Assembly: GCA_041859045.1 (NCBI GenBank)
Contig: JBHELB010000033.1
Coordinates: 1-64,000 of the forward strand
Reading direction: 5' to 3'
DNA length: 64,000 bases
Origin: JBHELB01 sp041859045
Lineage (GTDB): Bacteria; Hydrogenedentota; Hydrogenedentia; Hydrogenedentales; SLHB01
Within the stretch, counting starts at the first letter, position 1; the number at the start of each line of letters is the position of its first letter. The notes under the pieces are model-generated. The model did not search any database and had not been told where the DNA came from. It was given only the letters and a program-made list of their open reading frames with translations. A program made the position numbers and the translations under genes. Shown here in pieces: positions 43,788 through 53,234 of the stretch.

Positions 43788-44729
43788 TTACGCTTTGTCG
43801 CGCAACCGCTCGAGAAGGGCCTTGCACGCCAAGACGCCATCCTTTTCCGAAAGCCGATCCCCCTCAAACTCGATGCCAATGTAACCGTGATATCCGTGCT
43901 TGAGCGTCACTATGTCAATGAGGCGTGCATAGTCCAGCTTCGTCTCGTCGCCCGTGTTCGGATCGAAATCATAGCACTTCGCGCTCACCGCGTGCGCGTA
44001 ATTCATCATTAGATCTATGGCCATGTACCGATCGACGGCGGGGGGAAAGTTCCCGAAATCCGGAAGCGTGCCCATCCTGGGATGGTCCACGGATTCTATG
44101 AGTTGAACCAAAGCCTCGGGCCGCGACGATGCCCCGCCGTGATTCTCGATGATCACGTTCGTATCTCGCTTCTCGCCATACTCGCATAGGGCATGGAAAC
44201 CCGGCACGGACCGCTCGACGAATGCCCGTAACGCCACCGGGTCTTCCACGACAGTCTCCGGGGCACCGGTCCAGTTCATGCGCATGGAGTGCCCCCCGAG
44301 GTAGTGCGTGACGTCAATCCACTTCTTGTGGCGTTCCACCGCATCAAGCCGTTTTGCCTCGTCGACGGAGCCAATCTCGCCCTGTCCGTCCACCATCACC
44401 AAGAGAATCTTGACCCCTTGGGCCTCGGCGTTCTTCGACAGCGTCTTCAGCCAGGGTTTCATCTCGCTAAACGCCTTATCTCCGCCTTGAAACGCGTAGC
44501 TCACCAGTTCAAGCGCTTCGATGCCAAGCGTCTCGCGCGCATACCGAGGCAGATCAAGGAGGGAAATCTGGCCTGGCTTCGACCCAACCATGCGGTGAAG
44601 CGACCATGCCGCCAAAGAAATCTTGAAGTCCCGTGGCCTGGCGGTTTGCGCGAATGCGGCAGGGGCCGCGATCGCGCCCAGCGCCGCCATTCCCGCCGTT
44701 CTCAGGAAAGCTCTCCGATTTGTCTTCAT
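43788..44729 (-). CDS. TAT-exported sugar phosphate isomerase/epimerase-like protein
   Basis: The N-terminus NRRAFLRTAGMAALGAIAAPAAFAQ is a twin-arginine signal, so the folded protein is exported. The rest resembles the xylose-isomerase-like TIM barrel: FKISLAAWSLHRM, EALELVSYAFQGG, the metal-type VIIENHGGASSRPEAL (about 190-205), GTLPDFGNFPP and the C-terminal YIGIEFEGDRLSE with a probable metal Glu. The length is 313 residues. GGGAGG precedes the ATG. It lies 26 bases before the Gfo/Idh/MocA gene, suggesting a two-step sugar or polyol modification, although the two may act in different compartments. Confidence 0.85.
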   Translation of the reverse strand: MKTNRRAFLRTAGMAALGAIAAPAAFAQTARPRDFKISLAAWSLHRMVGSKPGQISLLDLPRYARETLGIEALELVSYAFQGGDKAFSEMKPWLKTLSKNAEAQGVKILLVMVDGQGEIGSVDEAKRLDAVERHKKWIDVTHYLGGHSMRMNWTGAPETVVEDPVALRAFVERSVPGFHALCEYGEKRDTNVIIENHGGASSRPEALVQLIESVDHPRMGTLPDFGNFPPAVDRYMAIDLMMNYAHAVSAKCYDFDPNTGDETKLDYARLIDIVTLKHGYHGYIGIEFEGDRLSEKDGVLACKALLERLRDKA

Positions 44730-44898
44730 AGTCGCCTCCCGCTATGTTTCACTTCAGCACCGACAATCTACTACAACGGCTCGGGACTGTCCAACAACCT
44801 GAGATATATTCCGAAGAGCGGTTGCGTTTCATCTTCCAATGCGGCAATATGACCGCGCTATCCGATTCGGGCAAACTGGGGGCAGGAAGCTCAGAGTA

Positions 44899-45594
44899 AT
44901 GGAAACTCCCGTTTGGTCATCCGCGATGCGCGAACTGCCTCCCGAAGAGCGTCCGCGGGAACGCTTAGACCGGTTGGGCCCCGAGGCCTTGCGCGATGCC
45001 GAGCTTCTGGCCGTGTTGTTTCGTACGGGTACCCGTGAACACGGCGCGGTGGCGCTCGCCGAGCAGGTGTTGCGTCATTTTGGCGACCTGCGTCGGGTGG
45101 CCCAGGCGTCGATAGACGAACTGTGCCAGGTTCGCGGGCTCGGCAAGGTCAAGGCCATCGAGATCAAGGCCGCCCTCGAGCTTGGCAAGCGCCTCGCCGC
45201 GCATTCGCATCGCGGACGCCCGAAAATTTCGAGCGCGGCGGATGTGGCGAGTTTGCTCATGGTGCGGTTCAAGGACTGCGAAACGGAACAGTTTAAGAGT
45301 CTGCTGCTGAACACGAAAAACGAAGTCTGCCGAGTCGTGGACGTCTCCGACGGCGGGCTCGACGCCACCTTGGCATTGCCCAGAGACGTATTCAGGATGG
45401 CGGTGCGCGAAGGCGCGACGGGGGTGATCGTGTGTCACAACCACCCCAGCGGCGACCCTGAGCCCAGCAAAGACGATATCCACCTCACGGATCGTCTGGC
45501 CCATGCCGCCGAGGTGCTCGGACTAAGGTTGTTGGATCATGTGATTTTTGGCGACGGACGCTACGTCAGCCTTAAGGAGAGAAAGTTACTGTGA
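44899..45594 (+). CDS. radC: RadC-family JAB/MPN domain protein
   Basis: RadC proteins carry a helix-hairpin-helix part and a JAMM metalloprotease-like domain; their true role is unsettled despite the DNA-repair name. Here LCQVRGLGKVKAIEIKAALELGKR is the HhH region (about 75-98) and the JAMM motif is CHNHPSGDPEPSKDD (about 178-192). ATG 44899 (METPVWSSAMREL) fits the family start, with AGGAAG upstream at a slightly long distance. The length is 231 residues. Its stop overlaps the GTG start of psd, so the genes are coupled. Confidence 0.92.
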   Translation: METPVWSSAMRELPPEERPRERLDRLGPEALRDAELLAVLFRTGTREHGAVALAEQVLRHFGDLRRVAQASIDELCQVRGLGKVKAIEIKAALELGKRLAAHSHRGRPKISSAADVASLLMVRFKDCETEQFKSLLLNTKNEVCRVVDVSDGGLDATLALPRDVFRMAVREGATGVIVCHNHPSGDPEPSKDDIHLTDRLAHAAEVLGLRLLDHVIFGDGRYVSLKERKLL

Positions 45595-46241
45595 CTCCAG
45601 AATTCAGTGCCTGGCGCGTAGGTGCGCCATTTTACAGTATTCCCATGCTGTTGGGGCTGTTGCTTCTAATCTTCACGCGTTACGGCTGGCTGCGGGCAGC
45701 GGGCGCTGTCATATTGCTGCTCGGCGTCTACGCTCTGTTCTTTTTCCGCGACCCGCACCGCGTTATTCAGGCCGCTGAGAACGAGATCGTCAGTCCGGCC
45801 GACGGCACAATAGTCGGCATCGAGACCCTGCCCGAATCGCCGTTTTACGACGGGCCCTGCAAACGCATCTCGATTTTTCTCTCGTTGTTCAATGTGCATG
45901 TTAACCGCGCCCCCGACAACGGCACGATCGTTGACATTACGTATAAGCCTGGTGAATTCCTGAATGCGGCGGACACGGCAAGCTCAACACGCAACGAGGC
46001 CAACACCGTGCGTCTGGATACCCCGCACGGTCCCATGACCGTTCGCCAGATCGCCGGCCTTATCGCACGCCGCATTGTGTGCCCGGTGAAACCCGGCGCA
46101 AAACTCAGCAAAGGGGAGAAGTTCGGCATGATCCGTTTCGGCTCGCGCACGGAACTCTACCTGCCCGCCACCGCCGAGCCCTGCGTTGGAATGCGTCAAA
46201 AAGTCAAAGCGGGCGAAACCATCGTCGCGAGGATGCCATGA
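45591..46241 (+). CDS. psd: Phosphatidylserine decarboxylase proenzyme
   Basis: The enzyme decarboxylates phosphatidylserine to phosphatidylethanolamine at the inner membrane. It is the short (archaeal-type, 216-residue) form with two N-terminal spans (PMLLGLLLLIFTRYGWLRAAGAVILLLGVYALFFF). The blocks FFRDPHR, SPADGTIVGIE and SLFNVHVNRAP are present. Self-cleavage at the FGS motif (GMIRFGSRTEL) would turn the Ser into the pyruvoyl cofactor. GTG 45591 overlaps the radC stop by four bases, and the stop overlaps the pssA start. Confidence 0.95.
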   Translation: MTPEFSAWRVGAPFYSIPMLLGLLLLIFTRYGWLRAAGAVILLLGVYALFFFRDPHRVIQAAENEIVSPADGTIVGIETLPESPFYDGPCKRISIFLSLFNVHVNRAPDNGTIVDITYKPGEFLNAADTASSTRNEANTVRLDTPHGPMTVRQIAGLIARRIVCPVKPGAKLSKGEKFGMIRFGSRTELYLPATAEPCVGMRQKVKAGETIVARMP

Positions 46242-47062
46242 ACGTTCAGAAGTTTCGGATTCGGCGCAGGCGCAGGCGGCTGCCGCGCAATCCCATCAAC
46301 GTATTGGCCAGCGCCATTACGTTGCTGAACATTTACTTCGGCATCGCCAGCATTTTCGCCAGCGTCAACCAGGACTACACGAAAGCGGCATACTACATCC
46401 TCATCGCGATCATTATGGACATGCTTGACGGCTCCGTCGCGCGCATTACGCACAGCGTCTCCGAGTTCGGAAAACAGTTGGACAGCCTGTGCGATATCGT
46501 GTCGTTCGGCGCCGCCCCAGCGGTATTGCTGTATACCGACTACATCATCGAATCCAAAGGCTACAGCACCGCCGCGAGTCACGTCGGCGCGGTGATTGCC
46601 ATCATCTTCGTCATCTGCGGCGCATTGAGACTGGCGCGCTTCAACACCTTCCAGAGCGAAATGCGCGAGTACTTCATTGGGCTTCCGATTCCCGCAGCGG
46701 GCGGCACCGTCGCGGCGTTCGTGCTGTTCGCCCATTATTTCGAACTGCATGTCGCGTTCTGGGCGCTCGGACCGATGACGCTCGGCCTAAGCTATCTCAT
46801 GGTCAGCACCGTGCGTTACCCAAAAGAGAAGATGAAGAAGTTCGCGCTCGCACCGCGCAACGCGTTCCGCTTGTTGGTCGTGTTCGCGGCGATGCTCAGT
46901 GTCTTGCGCTTTGCGATGGACAAATCACCGGCGACGGTCCTTTTCCCCGCAGCGGCGGCCTATGTGTTGTTCGGCATCGCGTTCGAGATCTATAACCGCG
47001 TTTGGCGGCGCAACATCCCGTCGCACCCGAATACTACTCCGCCCCCGGAGAATCGCCCTTAA
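46238..47062 (+). CDS. pssA: CDP-diacylglycerol-serine O-phosphatidyltransferase
   Basis: PssA makes phosphatidylserine, the substrate of Psd, from CDP-diacylglycerol and serine in the inner membrane. The CDP-alcohol phosphotransferase motif D-G-x2-A-R-x8-G-x3-D-x3-D is complete (LDGSVARI through FGKQLDSLCD, about residues 65-87). The start ATG 46238 overlaps the psd stop (ATGA); the protein begins MNVQKFRIRRRRRR, a basic stretch before about seven spans. The length is 274 residues. Its 3' end overlaps the convergent AI-2E-family gene by 29 bases. Confidence 0.94.
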   Translation: MNVQKFRIRRRRRRLPRNPINVLASAITLLNIYFGIASIFASVNQDYTKAAYYILIAIIMDMLDGSVARITHSVSEFGKQLDSLCDIVSFGAAPAVLLYTDYIIESKGYSTAASHVGAVIAIIFVICGALRLARFNTFQSEMREYFIGLPIPAAGGTVAAFVLFAHYFELHVAFWALGPMTLGLSYLMVSTVRYPKEKMKKFALAPRNAFRLLVVFAAMLSVLRFAMDKSPATVLFPAAAAYVLFGIAFEIYNRVWRRNIPSHPNTTPPPENRP

Positions 47063-48239
47063 AGACCACCGACTCGCGGTAGCGCTGGATAGCTTCTTCA
47101 GCAAACACCTTCAGTACGGCAGCCGCGGGCACAGCAATCACCATTCCAACAAGACCAAACGCCTGACTAAACACGAGAATCGCGAGAATTACCCATACCG
47201 GGTGCAAGCCGACTTTCCCGCCTACAATCCGCGGAGTCAACACGTTCCCTTCGAGCATTTGAGCGATCGTAAACGTAACGAGAACGCCTACGATGTGCCA
47301 ATCGACGCCGTGGCGCACCAGCGTCAAGACCACCGCCACCGCCACTGTTAACACCATACCGATGTAAGGCACAAACCCGGCAAACGCCCCGAGCAATGCG
47401 ATGGGTAGCGCGAAGGGCACACGGCAAATAAGCAACCCTATCGCGTACATCACCCCCAGGCACGCACACACGGCCAACTGTCCGCGCAGAAAACTGCGCA
47501 GTTGGTCGTCGATACGCTCGACGATACGAAACGCCGTTTCCCGCCAGCGCGGCGGCACCAATTCTCCCAGCGCGCGCACGATTCCGTCATAGTCGTTCAG
47601 AAGATAACCGGTCACAAACGAGAACAGAGCAAAGTTGGCCAGGAAGATGATCACGCCGACCAGATACCGCCCGGAGACGGACAGCACGTGCGCCAATGTC
47701 TGGCCCGCCGCAGCCCCGGCGGTCGCCATATCCGAGGCATACGCCTGTGCGAGATGCCCGGCGTTCTCCTGCGCGTACTCCGCCGCTTTCTGCCCCAACA
47801 CGCCGATGACGTTGAAGTCGCCCGTTGCCGGGGCCCAGCCCAGTTCGCGCAACGCGTTCGCCACTCCAAGCCGGGTCAGCGCCTCGTTCAGCCACTGCAC
47901 CACACGGCCGTCCGCACTAGCGACGCTGCCCTGCGCCCAACTGGCTACAGCGGCGACCAGATCATGCGCCTGCGCATACAAACTCGGCAGCACCCACACC
48001 GGCACCGCCAACAACAGCAACAACCCCAGCACCGCCAGCACCATGATCGCGACCGTCCGCCGCAGTCCTCGGCGCTCAAACGCATCCACCACGGGGTCCA
48101 GGGCGTACGCCACCATAAACGCCAAGAATAGGGGCACAAGCACCGGACTCAGGAAATACCCCAAGAGCCCAACGCCCGCCAGCAGCAGCAACCCCAACAA
48201 CGCACGCACCCAAGGATTGTTCAGCACGGGATCCAACAT
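47034..48239 (-). CDS. AI-2E family (PerM-type) permease
   Basis: This is a polytopic inner-membrane protein of the AI-2E exporter-like family; most members are of unknown substrate, and some are Na+/H+ antiporters. The 401-residue chain has two N-terminal spans, a long extracytoplasmic segment (about 95-180), then the conserved YLLNDYDGIVRALGELVPPRW, FLRGQLAVCACLGVMYAIGLL, GAFAGFVPYIGMVLT and HPVWVILAILVFSQAFGLVGMVIAVPAAA. The ATG at 48239 has GGAGGGAG upstream; the longer open frame beyond it is a shadow. The stop lies inside the pssA 3' end. Confidence 0.88.
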   Translation of the reverse strand: MLDPVLNNPWVRALLGLLLLAGVGLLGYFLSPVLVPLFLAFMVAYALDPVVDAFERRGLRRTVAIMVLAVLGLLLLLAVPVWVLPSLYAQAHDLVAAVASWAQGSVASADGRVVQWLNEALTRLGVANALRELGWAPATGDFNVIGVLGQKAAEYAQENAGHLAQAYASDMATAGAAAGQTLAHVLSVSGRYLVGVIIFLANFALFSFVTGYLLNDYDGIVRALGELVPPRWRETAFRIVERIDDQLRSFLRGQLAVCACLGVMYAIGLLICRVPFALPIALLGAFAGFVPYIGMVLTVAVAVVLTLVRHGVDWHIVGVLVTFTIAQMLEGNVLTPRIVGGKVGLHPVWVILAILVFSQAFGLVGMVIAVPAAAVLKVFAEEAIQRYRESVVFKGDSPGAE

Positions 48240-48461
48240 GGACGTCTCCCTCCGCTTGTGATGTCCGCGCGATTCTAGCGCATTTTCACGATGGATGCAT
48301 TCGCGTCGCCGGAAACGATTTGCATCGGCGGGCCGCATGGGGCACACTGTCCCCGTTTCTCTGCGTTCTCGACTCAAAATCCAGTACGCATGGAAACGAT
48401 CTAAACAAGCGACAACAGCTCTCCGGGCATGAAATGCGCTCGGCAGGCGGGAGGTTCGATA

Positions 48462-49394
48462 ATGGGCATTACGATGCAGCCGGGCGCATACGCATACTTC
48501 GAAGGCGAGTTCGTTCCTGTCGAGCAGGCCAACGTCAGCATTATGACGCACGCCTTCAATTACGGCACGGGCCTGTTCGAAGGTATTCGCGGGTACTACA
48601 GCAAAGACGAGGACAACATCCTGATCTTCCGTCTGCGCGAGCACATCGATCGCCTGGTGCGCAACTGCAACGTCATGTGCATGGACATCCCCGAAAAGCT
48701 GGAAGACCTCGAGCGGGTCTGCATCGAGGTCGTGCGGAAGAGCGGCTTCAAGGAAGGCGTTTACATCCGTCCTATCGTCTACAAGAACGAACTCTCCCTT
48801 GGGCCTCGCCTGAGCGGTGTTCAAAGCAGTTGCTGCTGCTACGTCATCAAACTCGGCGATTACTGCGACATCACCACCGGCCTCGACGTTGCCGTCACGT
48901 CCTGGCGGCGGTTGTCCGACAACGCCATCCCCAGCCGCGTGAAAAGCACCGGCAGCTACATTAACTCCGCCCTGGCCTCGAGCGAAGCCAAGGACGCCGG
49001 GTTTGACGAGGCCATTTTCCTGCGCGAAGACGGCAGCGTTGCCGAAGGCAGCGCGATGAACCTCTTCATCGTCACGAACAACACGCTCGTCACCACGCCG
49101 TCGACCGCCGACATCCTCGTTGGCATCACGCGCAACACGGTCCTAGAGCTTGCCGCCGCCGAACTCGGCCTCAAGGTCGAGGAACGCCCCATTGCCCGCA
49201 CCGAACTCTACGTCTGCGACGAAGTTTTCTTCACCGGCACCGGCGCGCAGGTCGCCCCTGTCCGCAGCGTCGATCGCCGCCTCGTCGGTAAAGGGGAACC
49301 TGGCCTCATCGCACGGCAGCTCCAAAAACTCTACTTCGACGTCGTCATGGGCAAGGTCGCAAAATACCGCTCCTGGTGCACGCCGGTATACTAA
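48462..49394 (+). CDS. ilvE: Branched-chain amino acid aminotransferase
   Basis: This PLP enzyme of fold type IV transaminates valine, leucine and isoleucine. Visible features are AYFEGEFVPVEQANVSIMTHAFNYGTGLFEGIRGY near the N-terminus, the PLP lysine in SRVKSTGSYINSALA (about 160), the phosphate-cup GSAMNLFIV and the late GITRNTVLELAAAELGL. The ATG at 48462 (MGITMQPG) is preceded by GGGAGG; the length is 310 residues. The 222 bases between it and the divergent AI-2E gene hold no visible gene. A strong terminator follows. Confidence 0.94.
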   Translation: MGITMQPGAYAYFEGEFVPVEQANVSIMTHAFNYGTGLFEGIRGYYSKDEDNILIFRLREHIDRLVRNCNVMCMDIPEKLEDLERVCIEVVRKSGFKEGVYIRPIVYKNELSLGPRLSGVQSSCCCYVIKLGDYCDITTGLDVAVTSWRRLSDNAIPSRVKSTGSYINSALASSEAKDAGFDEAIFLREDGSVAEGSAMNLFIVTNNTLVTTPSTADILVGITRNTVLELAAAELGLKVEERPIARTELYVCDEVFFTGTGAQVAPVRSVDRRLVGKGEPGLIARQLQKLYFDVVMGKVAKYRSWCTPVY

Positions 49395-49418
49395 ACGGAA
49401 GTCTTTTTGGAAGGGGTC

Positions 49419-49466
49419 CGGGGAAGCCTTTTTGTTCACAAAAAGGTTTCCCCGATTCTTTTTTCT
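49419..49466 (+). terminator. Intrinsic terminator after ilvE
   Basis: CGGGGAAGCCTTTTTG (49419-49434) and CAAAAAGGTTTCCCCG (49439-49454) form a 16-bp stem around TTCA, followed by ATTCTTTTTT. It also faces the convergent recR stop. Confidence 0.92.
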
Positions 49467-50064
49467 ACAGCCTTGTTCTTCCCTCGATGGCGCGAGAGAG
49501 GGTGACGTCGTCGGCGAATTCGGGGCCGCCGCCCATGGGTACGCCGTGGGCAATGCGGGAGACAGTGATGTGGAAGGGAGCCGCTTGGCGGGAGATGTAG
49601 AGCGCAGTGGCTTCTCCCTCGGCCGTGGTGTTGGTGGCGAGGATGAGTTCGCGCACCTCGCCCGAGCTTAACCGCCGCATTAAAGCCCCGGCGGTCAGTT
49701 CGTCCGGTCCCATCCCCTCGAGCGGGTTCAGCGCGCCGTGCAACACGTGGTAGGTACCGCGGTAGGTGCCGCCTTTCTCGATCGCCAGCACACCCGCAGG
49801 CCGTTCCGTCACGCACACAATGGACTTGTCGCGTCGCGGGTCGGAACACACCGCGCACGGGTCGTTTTCGGTGAGGTTGCAGCAGACCGAACAGCGCCGC
49901 ACGCGTCTGCGGGCTTCTTCAACGGCCTGACTCAGGAAATGAGCGTCTTCCTCGGGCGCGGATAGCAGGTGCAGCGCAAGGCGTTCGGCCGTGCGTTTGC
50001 CAATTCCGGGAAGGCGGCGGAAAGCTTCCACCAGACGTTCCACCGAGGGTGCGTCGATGAGCAT
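49465..50064 (-). CDS. recR: Recombination mediator RecR
   Basis: RecR works with RecF/RecO to load RecA at gaps. The 199-residue protein has the N-terminal HhH (RRLPGIGKRTAERLALHLL), a C4 zinc finger CSVCCNLTENDPCAVC (about 58-73), the Toprim domain with VTERPAGVLAIEKGGTYRGTYHVLHG (about 84-110) and the Walker-B-like C-terminal block SRIAHGVPMGGGPEFADDVTLSRA. It lies 6 bases after def in the same direction. Confidence 0.96.
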   Translation of the reverse strand: MLIDAPSVERLVEAFRRLPGIGKRTAERLALHLLSAPEEDAHFLSQAVEEARRRVRRCSVCCNLTENDPCAVCSDPRRDKSIVCVTERPAGVLAIEKGGTYRGTYHVLHGALNPLEGMGPDELTAGALMRRLSSGEVRELILATNTTAEGEATALYISRQAAPFHITVSRIAHGVPMGGGPEFADDVTLSRAIEGRTRL

Positions 50065-50070
50065 TCGCGG

Positions 50071-50586
50071 TTAGCCCCGAAGCACATCGGCAAGCAGCCG
50101 TTCGCGTTCCTCGCGCCACTCGTCGAGCAGGGCCTGGCGGGTCATCAGGTCAACGCGATCCAGGAAAACTTTGCCGTCCAAGTGGTCCATTTCGTGCTGA
50201 ATAATGCGCGCCTGGAACCCCAGCGACTCGAAATCGAGAGGGGTCCCGTCGATACTGAGGGCACGCACACGGATGCGGGTCGCCCGCGGCACCGGACCAT
50301 ATACTCTCGGAATGCTTAGGCAGCCCTCTTCGCCGAACTCACTGCCTTCCGCCTCCGAAATCTCCGGGTTGATGAGACACATCGGTTCTTGATCCGGCTC
50401 ATGCAACACGATAATCCGTTTGGATTCAGCCACTTGCGGCCCGGCAAGCCCCACGCCTTCGTAGTGGTACATGGTATCCAGCATATCCTCGGCTAGACGC
50501 TGAATTTCCGGCGTCACGGCCGCGATCGGGGCGGCAACCTGGGTCAAGGGAGAATCGGGATAATAGACTACACTCAACACCGACAT
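50071..50586 (-). CDS. def: Peptide deformylase
   Basis: Peptide deformylase removes the formyl group from nascent proteins. All three signature motifs are present: GVGLAGPQ (normally GxGLAAxQ, here with Gly at the sixth position), EEGCLSIP and QHEMDHLDG with the two metal His and catalytic Glu. The ATG at 50586 (MSVLSVVYYPD) has GGAGGAG upstream. The length is 171 residues. It is the first gene of a def-recR pair. Confidence 0.95.
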   Translation of the reverse strand: MSVLSVVYYPDSPLTQVAAPIAAVTPEIQRLAEDMLDTMYHYEGVGLAGPQVAESKRIIVLHEPDQEPMCLINPEISEAEGSEFGEEGCLSIPRVYGPVPRATRIRVRALSIDGTPLDFESLGFQARIIQHEMDHLDGKVFLDRVDLMTRQALLDEWREERERLLADVLRG

Positions 50587-50675
50587 TTCTTCACTCCTCC
50601 GGAAGAGATCGTACCACACCCGCGCTGCCTGAGCAACGGACCGCTATCCTTAACACTCCGGCAGTCGCCGCCATT

Positions 50676-53234
50676 TCAGCGCCCAGGGCCATGCTGAGGG
50701 GCGCGCGGCCCGGGTTTGACCGGTTCCGGAACTGGCTGAAGCTCCACCACAGGCGCCTGGTGGATAATGGATTGAACAGCGCTCGGGGCGTTTTCGGGGA
50801 TAGGGGCCCCCTCCAACAGAATCAAAAGCGGTTCCAAGGAGTCAATCCTCGTCGGAAACGACACTTCACGCCCGGAGATAAGGTCACGCCCCTTGGAGTA
50901 TTCCCCGAACAGGCTCACAGACACCGGTTCTTTGCGCAGGTTCAGCAGGTACAGGCAGGGTTTGCCCTCGTACACCGCATAGCGTGTACGCAACCCCTCA
51001 ATCGGGTAACCGTCCGAGTTGACCGCGCGCGGAACGGGGGGGAGGGACCCAAACTCATATGCCGCATCCAATGCGTGCATGTATTTCACCGGCAAACTGT
51101 CGCCGCGCACCAACACCGTGTGCGCCGTATACTCGAAGAGATCCCGGCGCGCGCCGCCGCGCTCGTTGTAAATGCCCGGACTTTCCGTGCGCACCACCGC
51201 GCCGCCTTCGCGAATGTAACTCTGTATGGCGGTGAAAGTCTCGTCGTCCATCGCCGGGGCATCCGGAATGACCAGCACCTTCAGTTGGTTGAGCGCACCG
51301 GCCCGGCATTGGGCCGCCGTCACAAAACGCACCGAAAATCCAGCAAAACCGGCTCCCTCGTACGCATCCCGGAGCGACGCCAGATAGGGATCGCCGCCGT
51401 CAAAAATGCGCGAGGTGGGCGTCCAGAGAATCCCCACCTCCGCCGGACGTCGCTGCAACGCGGCTACGACCGGGGCCAACCGCCGAATGTCGAGAGCCGT
51501 AGCGGAAAAACCATCCGCAAATATCGGGTGTTCGAGAAGCGCTCGTCCCTCTTCAGTACGTGACAGCGCAACGCCGTTCGCCCCCTCCAGCACCGTCTCC
51601 CAGAGCGTCGCAGCCACTTGCCGCGCAGTCCTGACTGTCGGAACGGCCAAATCTCCATCCACAGTCCATTGCGACGCGATCAACGCGCTGTCGGGGGAAA
51701 GGGAACGGTGCAGGGCAAACAACACGCCGGGCATCGGGTAGCCCACCGCGTACCTGGGATGGGCGAGCGTCACGGTTGAACGCACTGCATAGACGATTCC
51801 CAGACCGCCCAAGCGCTCCGGATCGATACCAGAAAGCACATCGTCCACCGACAACAGCGTGTCCGGCATCTCGATTCCGCAGGGAATCCCCGCAGTTCGG
51901 CTGGCGTCGAGCATGACCTTCTCGTAGACCGCTGCCGTTTGATTCAGATGAAACGAGCGCAAGTCATAGGCATATGTCTTCTTGCTAATCCCCCAGTCAA
52001 TGGAAACGTCGCTAAACTCTCGAAAATGCGTGCGCCACGTCTGGTTCAGGGTGTTGCGATCTTTGTAGAACTCCTGCAGGCTTTCGATGAACGCCAGGCG
52101 GTCTTCCTCGGCCAAGGGCAGAATGCGCGGCGGTTCCAGCACGGCGAATCGCGCGGCCGCGGAGCGTTCGCCCACGATGCTGTGAACGGCGGCCAGACGG
52201 GTGCGTAGGACCTTGATCGCAGCGGCATAGTTAAGCGTCCGCGCCTCTCCATCGCTGGGAGCGAGATTCAGCAGTAGCCCCCAGGCACCAGGATCCGACT
52301 CCTGCACTCGCAGTGCGGAGTCCGCCGAAGGTCCTGGGAAGGAAGCGCTCAATAGATTGAGCCGGTATCGCGATAGGCGCTCGGCATCGGCCTTGGCGTC
52401 AGCCCCCAGATACTCACCGAACAGAAATACGGGGTGTCCCTCGGCCACAAACCCGCCGTTCGCCACCTCCACCTGTGAGAGGTTGGTTTGCAGTTTGCAG
52501 GGCGGTTCGTCGCTCTTTGCCGTCTCGGCGAAGACCTGTCGTGCCCGCCAGGCATCATGAACCGCCGACACGAACGCCGCCAAATCGGCAGCCTCGTTCC
52601 AGCGGATCTCATTCATCCGACGCGCCGCCAGCTTCGCCGTATCGTGTGCCGTCGCTGCCTTCAAATCCCCGTAGGCTCGAGCAGGCGAATCCGGCAACAG
52701 GCCTGAAACGGCCGCCGCCAGCTCCGCTGCCCGTGCGGCCGCACTATCCACCTCCGCCTGCACGGCCGCGCGGTCGAGCACACGCAAACGGAGCACAAGC
52801 CGAGCGTCCTGCTCGTCGGAACGGCGCTGAAGCGCAAGCTCCGCGCGGTAATCGCCAGGAGCGAGGGCGGAAGGCTTCCAGAGCATCTCACAAGGGTTCT
52901 CGCCCTTCGCAAGCGGCATCTCCAGCGAAGCGTCGTACAGCGGAACGCCAGCACTGCTGGAGATACGCAGTGCAACATGCATCTTGTAGACGTCGTGGCT
53001 GGCATCAACACTGACCTTGAACGTCACAGGAGTATCAAGCGTCTGTCCTTGCGGCACCGTTACCGCCAACGAGGCTAAGGGGGACGTGGTGGACTCGCTT
53101 TGTTCCACCCACAGGCGGAGTTCAGGCGCGACGACTACCGCCGCCGCCTCGGCGGGCTTCGGGGCGGTGTCCGCGCTTACGACTCCCATCCACGCCACCA
53201 ACGCACAGCAGATCGTCAAACACGCCACACGCAT
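50676..53234 (-). CDS. Large secreted glycosidase-like protein, family uncertain
   Basis: The 852-residue protein starts with a signal peptide (MRVACLTICCALVAWMGVVSADT). An N-terminal beta-rich part and a helical region precede a barrel-like middle (about 270-600, with GHPVFLFGEYLGADAKADAERLSRYRLNLL and YAYDLRSFHLNQTAAVYEKV). A later part (about 620-720) has the Rossmann-like VLVIPDAPAMDDETFTAIQSYIREGGAVVRTESPG, typical of the GH42-type beta-galactosidase trimerisation domain. A Pro-rich tail ends the chain. I could not name catalytic residues with confidence. AGGAAAGG precedes ATG 53234. It is most likely involved in extracellular polysaccharide breakdown. Confidence 0.6.
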   Translation of the reverse strand: MRVACLTICCALVAWMGVVSADTAPKPAEAAAVVVAPELRLWVEQSESTTSPLASLAVTVPQGQTLDTPVTFKVSVDASHDVYKMHVALRISSSAGVPLYDASLEMPLAKGENPCEMLWKPSALAPGDYRAELALQRRSDEQDARLVLRLRVLDRAAVQAEVDSAAARAAELAAAVSGLLPDSPARAYGDLKAATAHDTAKLAARRMNEIRWNEAADLAAFVSAVHDAWRARQVFAETAKSDEPPCKLQTNLSQVEVANGGFVAEGHPVFLFGEYLGADAKADAERLSRYRLNLLSASFPGPSADSALRVQESDPGAWGLLLNLAPSDGEARTLNYAAAIKVLRTRLAAVHSIVGERSAAARFAVLEPPRILPLAEEDRLAFIESLQEFYKDRNTLNQTWRTHFREFSDVSIDWGISKKTYAYDLRSFHLNQTAAVYEKVMLDASRTAGIPCGIEMPDTLLSVDDVLSGIDPERLGGLGIVYAVRSTVTLAHPRYAVGYPMPGVLFALHRSLSPDSALIASQWTVDGDLAVPTVRTARQVAATLWETVLEGANGVALSRTEEGRALLEHPIFADGFSATALDIRRLAPVVAALQRRPAEVGILWTPTSRIFDGGDPYLASLRDAYEGAGFAGFSVRFVTAAQCRAGALNQLKVLVIPDAPAMDDETFTAIQSYIREGGAVVRTESPGIYNERGGARRDLFEYTAHTVLVRGDSLPVKYMHALDAAYEFGSLPPVPRAVNSDGYPIEGLRTRYAVYEGKPCLYLLNLRKEPVSVSLFGEYSKGRDLISGREVSFPTRIDSLEPLLILLEGAPIPENAPSAVQSIIHQAPVVELQPVPEPVKPGPRAPQHGPGR

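Noticed and set aside
48240..48824. Long N-terminal extension of the AI-2E-family frame
   Set aside because: It runs antisense to ilvE; a strong ribosome-binding site and the family start lie at 48239.
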